Shown here one piece after another: positions 24,258 to 32,848 of a stretch of DNA of 64,000 nt. Within the stretch, counting starts at the first letter, position 1. Every line of letters starts with the position of its first letter. The stretch spans positions 551,823 to 615,822 of the forward strand of contig NZ_SOAW01000002.1 in NCBI RefSeq assembly GCF_004364645.1, written 5' to 3'. The position numbers and the translations under genes are program-made. The notes beneath the pieces are model-generated. The model made no database searches. It was given only the letters and a program-made list of their open reading frames with translations, and had not been told where the DNA came from. The DNA is from Naumannella halotolerans (GTDB lineage Bacteria > Actinomycetota > Actinomycetes > Propionibacteriales > Propionibacteriaceae).

Positions 24258-24428
24258 AGATCATCACCTCCGGGGCATTGCGTCGCTCGGTCCAGTATGC
24301 GGCCAGCTGATCCGACGAGGGGGTGAGTGATTGCAGTGCCGCCTGCCGTGCGGACAGCCGGGGCGTTTCCACGAGAAGCGGTGAAAACCCTCAATAAGAT
24401 CCGCAGATGATGTGCGATAGTGCTCAAC

Positions 24429-24827
24429 ATGGCGCAGTTGCGGATTTCGGATGCAGCCGGCTTCCTGGCCGTCAGTGACGACACCGTTCGCCGGTGGATC
24501 GCCTCCGGGCAACTGGCGGCGATCACCGACACGGCCGGCCGGAAGGTGGTCGACGGCAGGGTGCTGGCCGACTTCGCGCGCACGCATGCCGCTCAGGTCC
24601 CATCCCCACCAGGTGCCCCCAGTTCCGCCAGGAACCGCTTCGTCGGACTGGTCACCAAGGTCACCGCCGACACCGTGATGGCGCAGGTGGAACTGCAGTG
24701 CGGGCCCTACCGGGTCGTCTCACTGATGAGCAGCGAGGCGGTCGAGGAGTTGGGCCTGGAAGTCGGCAGCGTCGCCGTGGCAGTGATCAAGTCGACCAAT
24801 GTCGTGGTCGAACTGGCGGAAGGATGA
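24429..24827 (+). CDS. Molybdate-responsive regulator-like protein (excisionase-type HTH plus Mop/TOBE domain)
   Basis: A 132-residue protein. The N-terminal 50 residues form a MerR/excisionase-like HTH (QLRISDAAGFLAVSDDTVRR, then WIASGQLAAI). After a Pro/Ser linker comes a single Mop (TOBE) domain: ARNRFVGLVTKVTADTVMAQ, then SLMSSEAVEELGLEVGSVAV and VIKSTNVVVE. Mop domains bind molybdate or tungstate, and such HTH-Mop proteins usually stand at the head of modABC operons, as here. ATG 24429 is preferred over GTG 24420. Its stop overlaps modA (ATGA). Probably controls or buffers molybdate uptake. Confidence 0.85.
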   Translation: MAQLRISDAAGFLAVSDDTVRRWIASGQLAAITDTAGRKVVDGRVLADFARTHAAQVPSPPGAPSSARNRFVGLVTKVTADTVMAQVELQCGPYRVVSLMSSEAVEELGLEVGSVAVAVIKSTNVVVELAEG

Positions 24828-25660
24828 GGGTGATGGGCTTCCCGGCACCACAACGGCTCAACAAGGTGCACGACCGTGGCCGGGCGGCCCCCGCACGCCG
24901 GACCCCCCTGGTCGCCGCTGTGGTCATCCCGGTACTGCTGCTCACCGGTTGTACCGACGACGCCGGACCGGGCGGCGACACCGAGACGACCACCCTGACC
25001 GTGTTCGCGGCGGCCTCACTGAACGCGACCTTCACCGAGATCGGCTCACAGTTCGAGGCAGCCAACCCCGGAACCAGCGTGAGGTTCGACTTCAACGGCT
25101 CGTCCACCCTGGTGCAGCAGATCGTCGAGGGTGCCCCGGTCGATGTGTTCGCCTCGGCGAACACCGCCACCATGACCACGCTGACCGAGGCGGGAATGAG
25201 TGCCGGTGAACCGATCGACTTCGCGACCAATGTGTTGACGATCGCGGTCGCTCCGGGAAATCCGCATGGCGTGACCGGACTGGCCGATCTGCAGAACCCC
25301 GAGCTGAAGACCGTTCTCTGTGCTCCGCAGGTGCCCTGCGGGGAGGTTGCGCAGACTGTCGAGGGCGCTGCCGGTGTCGAGATCGAGCCGGTCAGTGAGG
25401 AGCAGTCCGTCACCGATGTCGTGAACAAGATCGGCAGCGGGGAGGCCGATGCCGGGCTGGTCTACGTCACCGATGTGATCGCCGCCGATGGCAGCGTCGA
25501 GGCTGTCGACTTCCCCGAGTCGGCGCAAGCTGTGAACCGCTATCCGATCACGACGGTCGATGGGAGTCCGCACACCGACGTGGGCCGGCAGTTCGTCGGC
25601 TTCGTGGTCGGCCCGCAGGGCCAAGCCGCACTGGCCGAGGCCGGTTTCGGTCAACCGTGA
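24824..25660 (+). CDS. modA: Molybdate ABC transporter substrate-binding lipoprotein ModA
   Basis: A 278-residue protein with an N-terminal lipoprotein signal (hydrophobic core [15 protein letters not shown], Cys as lipid anchor). The mature part has the ModA opening [20 protein letters not shown] and later [35 protein letters not shown] and the ending [23 protein letters not shown] 24824 overlaps the regulator stop. It binds molybdate outside the membrane and delivers it to ModBC. First transport gene of the operon. Confidence 0.93.
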   Translation: MRVMGFPAPQRLNKVHDRGRAAPARRTPLVAAVVIPVLLLTGCTDDAGPGGDTETTTLTVFAAASLNATFTEIGSQFEAANPGTSVRFDFNGSSTLVQQIVEGAPVDVFASANTATMTTLTEAGMSAGEPIDFATNVLTIAVAPGNPHGVTGLADLQNPELKTVLCAPQVPCGEVAQTVEGAAGVEIEPVSEEQSVTDVVNKIGSGEADAGLVYVTDVIAADGSVEAVDFPESAQAVNRYPITTVDGSPHTDVGRQFVGFVVGPQGQAALAEAGFGQP

Positions 25661-25661
25661 G

Positions 25662-26507
25662 GTGAGGACCATCGAGGAACCACGCACAGTGCGGACCGGC
25701 AGGCGATCGCCGGTGCGTATCTCGGCATCCCTGCCGCGCTGGCTGCTGCTGCCGGCGCTGCTCGGTGCCGTGTTCGTGATCTTGCCGCTGGTGGCGATCG
25801 TGGCCCGGGTCAACTGGTCGGAGTTCGGCTCTTTGATCAGCAGCGAGTCCTCCCGGGCAGCGCTGTGGTTGAGCCTGCAGACCTCGTCGGCGAGCATGAT
25901 CATCTGCGTCCTGCTCGGAGTTCCGTTGGCCTTCGCGCTGGCGCGTACCAGCTTTCCCGGCCAGGACCTGCTGCGTTCGGTCGTCCTGCTACCGCTGGTG
26001 CTGCCGCCCGTGGTCGGCGGGATCGCGCTGCTCTACACCTACGGCCGGCTCGGTCTCCTCGGCCGCTACCTGGAGGCGTTCGGGCTGAGCATCTCCTTCA
26101 CCACCACCGCGGTGGTACTGGCGCAGACCTTCGTCTCCCTGCCTTACCTGGTGGTCAGCCTGGAGGGAACCCTGCGCACCACCGGGGAGCGGTACGAACA
26201 GATCGCCATGACACTCGGGGCGCGACCGTCGACCACGTTGTGGCGGGTGTCGCTGCCGCTGGTGCTGCCGGGACTCGTGTCGGCAGCGATCCTGGCCTTC
26301 GCCCGCTCGCTCGGCGAGTTCGGCGCCACCATCACCTTCGCGGGAAGTCTGCAGGGCGTCACCCGTACCCTGCCGCTGGAGATCTATCTGCAGCGCGAGA
26401 CCGACCCGGATGCCGCAGTAGCGCTGTCGCTGCTGCTGGTCGTGATCGCCATCGCTGTGATCGGCCTCGTCCGCGGTTGGCAGGGCCGGCGTGGCGGTGC
26501 GTTGTGA
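25662..26507 (+). CDS. modB: Molybdate ABC transporter permease ModB
   Basis: An integral membrane protein of about 281 residues with five to six transmembrane helices. The permease signature for ATPase contact is [20 protein letters not shown], and the C-terminal part has [13 protein letters not shown] as in ModB/CysT proteins. GTG 25662 starts one base after the modA stop; a second GTG near 25689 is possible. It forms the membrane channel of the importer. Confidence 0.92.
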   Translation: MRTIEEPRTVRTGRRSPVRISASLPRWLLLPALLGAVFVILPLVAIVARVNWSEFGSLISSESSRAALWLSLQTSSASMIICVLLGVPLAFALARTSFPGQDLLRSVVLLPLVLPPVVGGIALLYTYGRLGLLGRYLEAFGLSISFTTTAVVLAQTFVSLPYLVVSLEGTLRTTGERYEQIAMTLGARPSTTLWRVSLPLVLPGLVSAAILAFARSLGEFGATITFAGSLQGVTRTLPLEIYLQRETDPDAAVALSLLLVVIAIAVIGLVRGWQGRRGGAL

Positions 26508-26568
26508 GTGGCGGTGCGTTGTGAGTGGCGGTGCCCTGTGAGCGGTGATGCAGTGTGAGCGGCGGTAC
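26494..26568 (+). repeat. 17-bp tandem repeats across the modB stop and modC start
   Basis: About 4.5 units based on GCGGTGCGTTGTGAGTG, with period 17: 26494-26510, 26511-26527, 26528-26544, 26545-26561 and a partial unit. Each full unit holds a GTGAG, that is, an overlapping potential stop and GTG start. The modB stop lies in the first unit and the modC GTG in the fourth, so slippage here can change the gap and the choice of start. Confidence 0.75.
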
Positions 26569-27655
26569 GCGAGACACGCCGATCGGCCTGCAGGTCGAGT
26601 TGGAGTCCGATGAACGCGATGTCCGGGTCGGCCTGGAGGTCGCCGCCGGTGAACGGGTGGCGCTGCTCGGGCCGAACGGTTCGGGCAAGTCCACGGTGTT
26701 GAACACGATCGCCGGTCTGATCCGCCCTGACCGGGGCCGCGCCAGTCTGGGGGAGAAGGTCCTGTTCGATCTTGGCGGCACAGCCCATGATCGACAGGCG
26801 TCTCGTCGGGTATGGCGCCCGCCGTACGCCCGGGGTACGTCACTGCTCGCCCAGGAGGCACTCCTCTTCCCGCACCTGTCGGTGATCGACAATGTGGGAT
26901 TCGGGCCGCGCAGCACAGGAGCAGGACGTTCCGAGGCCAGGGCCACGGCCCGTCAATGGTTGGACCGGGTCGGTGCCGCTGAGCTGGCCGACCGGCGCCC
27001 CGATCAGGTGTCCGGCGGTCAGGCGCAGCGCGTGGCGATCGCCCGTGCCCTGGCAGCACAACCGGACCTGCTGTTGCTGGACGAGCCGCTGGCGGCCCTG
27101 GACGTCGCGGTGGCCGTCGAGGTCCGGCAACTGCTCAGCCGGGTCCTCGCCACCCAGACGACAGTGCTGGTCACCCACGAGGTGCTGGATGCGCTGTTGC
27201 TGGCCGACCGGGTGGTGGTACTCGAACAGGGTCGGGTCGTCGAGTCCGGTACGACCGCCGAAGTGCTCACCCGGCCCCGCAGCCGCTTCGGCGCGCAGTT
27301 CGCGGGATTGAACTTCGCCACCGGCGTCTTTGACGACGGAGCACTGCGGACCGCCGAGGGAGTGCGACTGTGGGGGACCGGTTCACCCGTACCGGCGCAG
27401 TCACAGCGTGCGGTCGCGGTCTTTCGGCCGAGTGCGGTGATCGTCTCCGCGAGCGTGCCCACCGATTCCAGTCCCCGCAATGCGCATCCGGCCACGATCA
27501 CCGAACTCGAACCGATGGGAGACCTGCTGCGGGTGCACACCGACCGTTTCGCGGCCGATCTGACCGCGGCGGCGGTCGCCGAACTCGGGCTGCGGCCCGG
27601 GTCCGAGGTGATCTTGTCGGTGAAAGCCTCCGAGGTCGCGATCTATTCGGCCTGA
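26555..27655 (+). CDS. modC: Molybdate ABC transporter ATP-binding protein ModC
   Basis: A 366-residue ATPase. Walker A GPNGSGKST, signature VSGGQAQRVAIARAL, Walker B LLLLDEPLAALD and switch His in VLVTHEV are present. The C-terminal 70 residues form a Mop/TOBE regulatory domain (NAHPATITELEPMGDLLRVH, then LRPGSEVILSVKASEVAIYS). GTG 26555 lies inside the tandem repeat, so the exact start is uncertain by one or two repeat units. It drives molybdate import with ModB. Confidence 0.92.
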   Translation: MSGGTRDTPIGLQVELESDERDVRVGLEVAAGERVALLGPNGSGKSTVLNTIAGLIRPDRGRASLGEKVLFDLGGTAHDRQASRRVWRPPYARGTSLLAQEALLFPHLSVIDNVGFGPRSTGAGRSEARATARQWLDRVGAAELADRRPDQVSGGQAQRVAIARALAAQPDLLLLDEPLAALDVAVAVEVRQLLSRVLATQTTVLVTHEVLDALLLADRVVVLEQGRVVESGTTAEVLTRPRSRFGAQFAGLNFATGVFDDGALRTAEGVRLWGTGSPVPAQSQRAVAVFRPSAVIVSASVPTDSSPRNAHPATITELEPMGDLLRVHTDRFAADLTAAAVAELGLRPGSEVILSVKASEVAIYSA

Positions 27656-27720
27656 CGCCGATGTTTCGATCGCGTCACAAAAGCACCGATTCCGCCTGCG
27701 GTCAGCAGCCACCCCTGATT

Positions 27721-27738
27721 ATCGTTCAAGTGAACGAT
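27721..27738. promoter_or_regulatory. Palindromic operator upstream of the peptide transporter operon
   Basis: ATCGTTCA (27721-27728) and TGAACGAT (27731-27738) are exact inverted halves separated by AG. The site lies 15 bases before the binding-protein start and overlaps the approach to the AAGGAGG ribosome site. It is a good operator for the TetR protein encoded at the end of the same operon (inference from position). Confidence 0.6.
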
Positions 27739-27752
27739 TAAGGAGGAAGGAC

Positions 27753-29306
27753 ATGGTGCCGACGATCAGCCGACGCCAGGCCCTGACCGGCCTGCTCGGG
27801 GGTGCGGCCGCGTTGGGCCTGGGCTCAGCCTGCGGTGCGCCTGCCCTGCAGCTCAACGAGCAGGCTGCCACCGGTCAGCCGCGAGCAGGCGGGGTGATGC
27901 GGATCGCCCGGCCCGCCGCCAGCGCGGCCGAGACCCTGGATCCGGCGAGTTCGCTGTCGGCCTATGAGTACCTCGGGGCGATCTACAACCGGCTGGTCCG
28001 GCTGGATCGCAACGGGGAGACCATCCCCGATCTGGCCCTGGAGTGGTCACCGAACTCCGATGCGACAGTCTGGACCTTCCTGCTTCGTGCCGGCGTCCGG
28101 TTCCACGACGGGCGCCCACTCACCGCCGAGGATGTGCGCTACAGCGTGCTGCACATCCTCGACCCCGACACCGCCTCACCCCAGGCCGGCCCGCTGTCGA
28201 TCATCGACGAGATCGTGGCAGTGGACGACACCACGGTGCGATTCGTCCTCGGCACACCCAACGCGGAGTTCCCCTCCCTCCTCACCGCCTACCAGTGCTA
28301 CATCGTCCCGGCCGATTCGGCCGCCACAATCGGTTCCACCGGCATCGGCACCGGACCGTTCGCCCTGACCTCCTTCGCCGCCGCAGGTGCCGGCTCCGTG
28401 ATCGCCAACCCCGACTACTTCGACGGCGCACCGGCCCTGAACGGGATCGACTTCTACTCCATCCAGGACACCTCGGCCCGGGTCAACGCGCTGCTGGCCC
28501 GGCAGGTCGACCTGCTGTCGCAGACGAACCTGGACAATCCGACCGCACGAGTGGTCGCCAGCTCCAACGGTACGACCGTCGCCTCGGTGCCGAATGCGCA
28601 GTGGTACACGATCCCCATGTTGGCGACGTCGGCGGAGTTCGCCGACCCCGATGTCCGGATGGCGATGAAACTCGCCTACGACCCGACCGCGATCCTCGGC
28701 ACGGCTCTGCAGGGAACGGGCACGGCGGGTTGGGACAATCCCGTACCACCCGAACTCGCTGCCTGGGCAGACGTACCGCGGGCCCATGACCCGGAACAGG
28801 CGAGATCCCTGCTGCAGAAGGCCGGTCGGGCCGACCTCAGCCTGCCGATCTACACCTCGGCCTACGAACCGAATCTGACCGCGATCGCCACCGCCTATGC
28901 CGAACAGGTATCCGCCGCCGGGATCAACCTGCAGATCACGAATGTGGCGGCCGACTCCTACTACACCGAGGTGTGGATGGTTCAGTCGCTGATGGTCAGC
29001 TACTGGTTCACCGGTCGTCCGATCGATCAACTGCTGAACCAGATCTTCCGCAGCGGATCGAGCTACAACGAATCCGCCTGGTCGAACGAGCGCTTCGACC
29101 AGTTGCTCGACTCCGCCAGGGCGGACCTGAACGAGGAGAGCCGGCGGAGCAAGTACGCCGACGCACAGCGGTTGATCGTCGAGGACAGCCCGGAACTGAC
29201 ACCGGTGTTCGGTGACCGCCTGGTCGGACTGTCCGAGGAGGTCGTCAACTACGACGAGTACGGCTTCGAGATGGACTACCTACGACTGGGTTTGAGGGAG
29301 GCCTGA
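27753..29306 (+). CDS. ABC transporter substrate-binding protein (peptide/nickel type, SBP_bac_5)
   Basis: A 517-residue exported protein. The N-terminus has a twin-arginine-like SRRQ, a hydrophobic stretch (LTGLLGGAAALGLGSAC) and a lipobox Cys, so it should be a lipoprotein. Family features include TLDPASSLSAYEYLGAIYNR, VWTFLLRAGVRFHDGRPLTA and the C-terminal DSPELTPVFGD. Members bind di- and oligopeptides, nickel or other solutes; the neighbouring hydrolase and TetR suggest a dedicated amide or peptide-like compound. First gene of a six-gene operon starting with AAGGAGG. Confidence 0.9.
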   Translation: MVPTISRRQALTGLLGGAAALGLGSACGAPALQLNEQAATGQPRAGGVMRIARPAASAAETLDPASSLSAYEYLGAIYNRLVRLDRNGETIPDLALEWSPNSDATVWTFLLRAGVRFHDGRPLTAEDVRYSVLHILDPDTASPQAGPLSIIDEIVAVDDTTVRFVLGTPNAEFPSLLTAYQCYIVPADSAATIGSTGIGTGPFALTSFAAAGAGSVIANPDYFDGAPALNGIDFYSIQDTSARVNALLARQVDLLSQTNLDNPTARVVASSNGTTVASVPNAQWYTIPMLATSAEFADPDVRMAMKLAYDPTAILGTALQGTGTAGWDNPVPPELAAWADVPRAHDPEQARSLLQKAGRADLSLPIYTSAYEPNLTAIATAYAEQVSAAGINLQITNVAADSYYTEVWMVQSLMVSYWFTGRPIDQLLNQIFRSGSSYNESAWSNERFDQLLDSARADLNEESRRSKYADAQRLIVEDSPELTPVFGDRLVGLSEEVVNYDEYGFEMDYLRLGLREA

Positions 29307-29307
29307 G

Positions 29308-30294
29308 ATGATCAAGATGATCGCCTATCGACTCGCGTCGGGTGTGATCACCCTGTTCCTGGCGGCATTCTTCGTCTTCTTCGCCGTGCAGGCACTTCCC
29401 GGCGATGTCGCCGAGCAACTGCTCGGCCAGAATGCGACACCGGAGGCAGTGGCCACACTTCGGGAACAGCTGGGTCTCGACGCACCGGTCTGGTTGCGGT
29501 TCGTGCAGTGGCTGGGAGGCGCTGTGACCGGTGATTTCGGTACCTCACTGGTCTCCGGCGAATCGGTCTCGTCGGAGTTGTGGTCGGCCTTCGGCAATAC
29601 CCTGCTGATCGCCCTCCCGGCGATCGTGGTCGGCATCGGACTCTCGGTGGCCCTCGGGGTGCTGGCCGGCGCCCGCCGCGGCACCACCACGGATTCCTCC
29701 ATCTCGGTGGTCGCGCTGGTGCTGATGAGCATCCCGGAGTTCGTGGTCGCCACCGTGTTGGTCCTGCTGCTGGCGATCATGGTCCCGATCTTCCCGGCCG
29801 TGGTGTTGCAGGGATCGGAGGCGACGGTCACCGAGTTGCTGCCCTCGATCGTGCTGCCCGCGCTCACCCTGGTGATTGCCATGGCGGCCTACATCATCCG
29901 CGCGATGCGTTCCTCGACGATCGACACACTGGCCTCGGAGTTCGCCACCACAGCGGAGTTGAAGGGGGTACGGCGACGACAGGTGCTGCTGCGTCACGTG
30001 CTGCCGAGTGCGGTGCTGCCGGTGCTGCCGGTGATCTCGATCAACGTCGCCTGGCTCTTGGGTGGTGTGGTGGTGGTCGAATCGGTCTTCAACTATCCCG
30101 GTCTGGGCAAGCTCATGATCGACTCGGTGTCCACCCGGGACCTGCCCGTGCTGCAGGCGATCGCCGTCCTCAGTGCCTTGGTCTATGTGGTCGTCAACCT
30201 GCTCGCCGATGTGCTGGCGCTGCTGCTCGATCCCCGGCAACGCAGTCTCGAGAGCAGCACCCGTCGGCGGCGCAAGCAGGAGGTCACCCCATGA
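29308..30294 (+). CDS. ABC transporter permease (DppB-type)
   Basis: A 328-residue membrane protein with an N-terminal helix (VITLFLAAFFVFFAVQALPG), the conserved PGD..EQLLGQNATPEAV region and LGLDAPVWLRFVQWL. The permease motif is EFATTAELKGVRRRQVLLRH. Six transmembrane helices are expected. It starts one base after the binding protein stop and overlaps the next permease (ATGA). Forms the channel with the DppC-type partner. Confidence 0.92.
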   Translation: MIKMIAYRLASGVITLFLAAFFVFFAVQALPGDVAEQLLGQNATPEAVATLREQLGLDAPVWLRFVQWLGGAVTGDFGTSLVSGESVSSELWSAFGNTLLIALPAIVVGIGLSVALGVLAGARRGTTTDSSISVVALVLMSIPEFVVATVLVLLLAIMVPIFPAVVLQGSEATVTELLPSIVLPALTLVIAMAAYIIRAMRSSTIDTLASEFATTAELKGVRRRQVLLRHVLPSAVLPVLPVISINVAWLLGGVVVVESVFNYPGLGKLMIDSVSTRDLPVLQAIAVLSALVYVVVNLLADVLALLLDPRQRSLESSTRRRRKQEVTP

Positions 30295-31124
30295 TCAAGT
30301 TCGGTGATCTCAACCCGGCTGCCCGGATCGGCGCGGTACTGGTGGCGGTGACGGTACTGGTCGCCGTCCTCGGCCCCCTGGTCACCCCGTACGATCCGAT
30401 CGCCACCGACTCGGACAACGCCCTAGCCGGAGCCAGCTGGGCCCACTGGTTGGGGACCGACCAGTACGGTCGCGACATCTTGTCCCGCACCGTCGAAGGT
30501 GGCCGCTACGCACTGGTCGTCGCCGTCTGTGCGACCGCGGTCGCCGTGGCCGTCGGTACCGCCATCGGTACGGTGGCGGCCTACTACGGGCGATTCGTCG
30601 ATACGGCCATCACCCGGGTCCTGGACGCTGTACTGGCCGTACCGTCGGTGCTGGCGCTGCTGCTGATCGTCTCGGTGTTCGGCAACGGCCTGCCCGTGCT
30701 GGTACTGGCGATCTCGATCGTCTACATCCCTGCGGTCGCCCGGGTCGTTCGTGGTGCAACGCGCCCGATCCTGACCACCGGATACGTCACCGCCGCCCGT
30801 GCCCGTGGGGAGAGTTCGGCGGCAATCATCGTCCGGGAGGTGCTGCCGAACATTCTGGACACCGTCCTCGTCGAGTTCGCCATGCGTGCGTCCTGGGTGG
30901 TGCTGCTGGTCTCGACCCTGTCCTTCCTCGGCTTCGGAGTCAGTCCGCCTGCTCCCGACTGGGGGCTGATGATTCAGGAGAACCGGGCCGCGCTCACGGT
31001 CGCCCCGGCAGGAACGGTGGCACCGATCATCGCCCTGTCCGCCCTGGTCGTCGGATTGAATCTGGCCGCCGACGGTCTGGCCAAGTACTTGGGCGTCGAT
31101 CGCGCCCGGCGAGGAGTGGCGTGA
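30291..31124 (+). CDS. ABC transporter permease (DppC-type)
   Basis: A 277-residue protein with the DppC hallmark HWLGTDQYGRDILSRTVEG near residue 50, an EAA-type loop (YVTAARARGESSAAIIVREV) and the FLGFGVSPPAPDWGLMIQE motif. Six membrane helices are expected. Start ATG 30291 overlaps the previous stop; its own stop overlaps the ATPase start. Confidence 0.92.
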   Translation: MIKFGDLNPAARIGAVLVAVTVLVAVLGPLVTPYDPIATDSDNALAGASWAHWLGTDQYGRDILSRTVEGGRYALVVAVCATAVAVAVGTAIGTVAAYYGRFVDTAITRVLDAVLAVPSVLALLLIVSVFGNGLPVLVLAISIVYIPAVARVVRGATRPILTTGYVTAARARGESSAAIIVREVLPNILDTVLVEFAMRASWVVLLVSTLSFLGFGVSPPAPDWGLMIQENRAALTVAPAGTVAPIIALSALVVGLNLAADGLAKYLGVDRARRGVA

Positions 31125-32848
31125 TGAGCGACAACGCTGCAGCGGTTCCGGCAGCCGAGATCTCCGGGCTCGGCATCTCCTACCGCGCCGCCGGTCGGCG
31201 GGTCGATGTGGTCCGTGACGTGTCCTTCAGCCTGCCGATCGGCCGGACCCTGGGGCTGGTGGGTGAATCCGGCAGTGGCAAGTCGACCACTGCCCGTACC
31301 CTCCTGGGTCATCTTCGTGACGGCTCTCGGATCGATGCCGGCAGCATCCGGGTCCTCGGTGAGGACGTGTTCGCGCTGCCTCCCGAACGCCTGCGTCAGC
31401 TGCGGGGTGGGTCGGTCGGCCTGGTGGCGCAGAACGCCGGCCACGCGCTGACACCGTCGATGACCGTGGGCGATCAGGTCGCCGAGACGCTGGCCGGACA
31501 CGGGCTTCCCCATGGCACCGACCGACTGGCCGAGCTCTTCGACCTGGTCCGGCTGCCGTCACCGCGGGCACTGTTGCGTCGCTATCCGCACGAGTTGTCC
31601 GGCGGGCAGCAGCAGCGGGCGGCGATCGCCATGGCCGTCTCCACCGACCCCCGGTTGCTGGTTCTGGACGAGCCGACGACAGCCCTCGATGTGATCACCC
31701 AGGCGGCGGTGCTGTCCTTGATCAACGAGCTGCAGGAACGACTCGGCATGGCGGTGCTGATCGTCAGCCACGATCTCGGTGTGGTCTCCGCGGTCGCCGA
31801 CGAGGTGCTGGTGCTGAAGGACGGTACGGAGGTGGAGAGCGGTCCGACCGATCAGGTGCTGGGATCTCCACGTACCGACTACACCCGCGTGCTGCTGGAG
31901 GCCGCACCACGGGTGCACGGTTCGGCGGTCAGCCGAGACGAGGTCGCCGAGGCGCCGCTGGTCTCCTGCCGCGGGCTGCAGATCCGGTATCTGGGTGCGG
32001 AGCGCCGGGCAGTGAACGGTGTCGACCTGACCCTGCGGCGCGGGGAGACGCTGGCCGTCGTCGGTGAGTCCGGCAGCGGCAAGTCGACCATTGCCACCGC
32101 CCTGGCCGGGCTCGTTGCGCTCGAAGGCGGCTCCGCGGAGCTGGTGTCTGCCGATGGGGCCAGGCTGGACCTGTCGAAACCGCCCCACCGTCGCCCGGTC
32201 GCTGCTCGGCGAGCCATGCAGTTGATCTTCCAGAACGCCGACCTGGCCCTGAATCCCCGACGCAGCGTGGGGGATGCGATCGGCCGCGCACTGCGCGTGT
32301 TCGACCGCGCACACGGTGGGACGTCGATACGTCGCGACGTCGAACGGCTGCTGAGCGAGGTCGGATTGACCCCTGCCATGGCCGATCGGGTGCCGGCGCA
32401 GCTCTCGGGCGGGCAGCGCCAACGGGTCGGCATCGCCCGAGCCCTGGCTGCCGATCCGGAACTGCTGATCGCCGATGAGGTGACCACTGCGTTGGACGTC
32501 TCGGTGCAGGCCGAGGTGCTGGAACTGCTGGAGGGACTGCGGTCCTCGCGCGGTCTGTCCTGCCTGTTCATCAGCCACGATCTCGCCGTCGTCCGCAGCG
32601 TGGCCGACCGGGTGATGGTGATGCGTTCAGGTGTCGTGGTGGAGAGTGCGCCCACCGATGTGTTGTTCGACGACCCGCGACATCCCTACACCAAGGCACT
32701 GATGGACGCCGTGGTGGAACCGGGGCACCATGATCTTCCGAGTAGTGATGCCGACACGATCGTTCCCGTCAGCGACCCCGACTCGCATCTGCGCGATCTC
32801 GGGAACGGACATCTGGTCAGAAATGATGAAGGAGTGGCTGTCGCCTGA
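31124..32848 (+). CDS. ABC transporter, two fused ATP-binding domains (DppD-DppF-type)
   Basis: About 574 residues with two complete ATPase domains. The first has Walker A GESGSGKST (about 50), LSGGQQQRAAIAMAV and LLVLDEPTTALD. The second has Walker A GESGSGKST again (about 325), LSGGQRQRVGIARAL and LLIADEVTTALD. The second Walker B is unusual in ending D-E-V rather than D-E-P, as seen in some DppF-type domains. Start ATG 31124 (or GTG 31121), just after GAGGAG. Fusion of D and F is common in actinobacteria. Confidence 0.92.
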   Translation: MSDNAAAVPAAEISGLGISYRAAGRRVDVVRDVSFSLPIGRTLGLVGESGSGKSTTARTLLGHLRDGSRIDAGSIRVLGEDVFALPPERLRQLRGGSVGLVAQNAGHALTPSMTVGDQVAETLAGHGLPHGTDRLAELFDLVRLPSPRALLRRYPHELSGGQQQRAAIAMAVSTDPRLLVLDEPTTALDVITQAAVLSLINELQERLGMAVLIVSHDLGVVSAVADEVLVLKDGTEVESGPTDQVLGSPRTDYTRVLLEAAPRVHGSAVSRDEVAEAPLVSCRGLQIRYLGAERRAVNGVDLTLRRGETLAVVGESGSGKSTIATALAGLVALEGGSAELVSADGARLDLSKPPHRRPVAARRAMQLIFQNADLALNPRRSVGDAIGRALRVFDRAHGGTSIRRDVERLLSEVGLTPAMADRVPAQLSGGQRQRVGIARALAADPELLIADEVTTALDVSVQAEVLELLEGLRSSRGLSCLFISHDLAVVRSVADRVMVMRSGVVVESAPTDVLFDDPRHPYTKALMDAVVEPGHHDLPSSDADTIVPVSDPDSHLRDLGNGHLVRNDEGVAVA

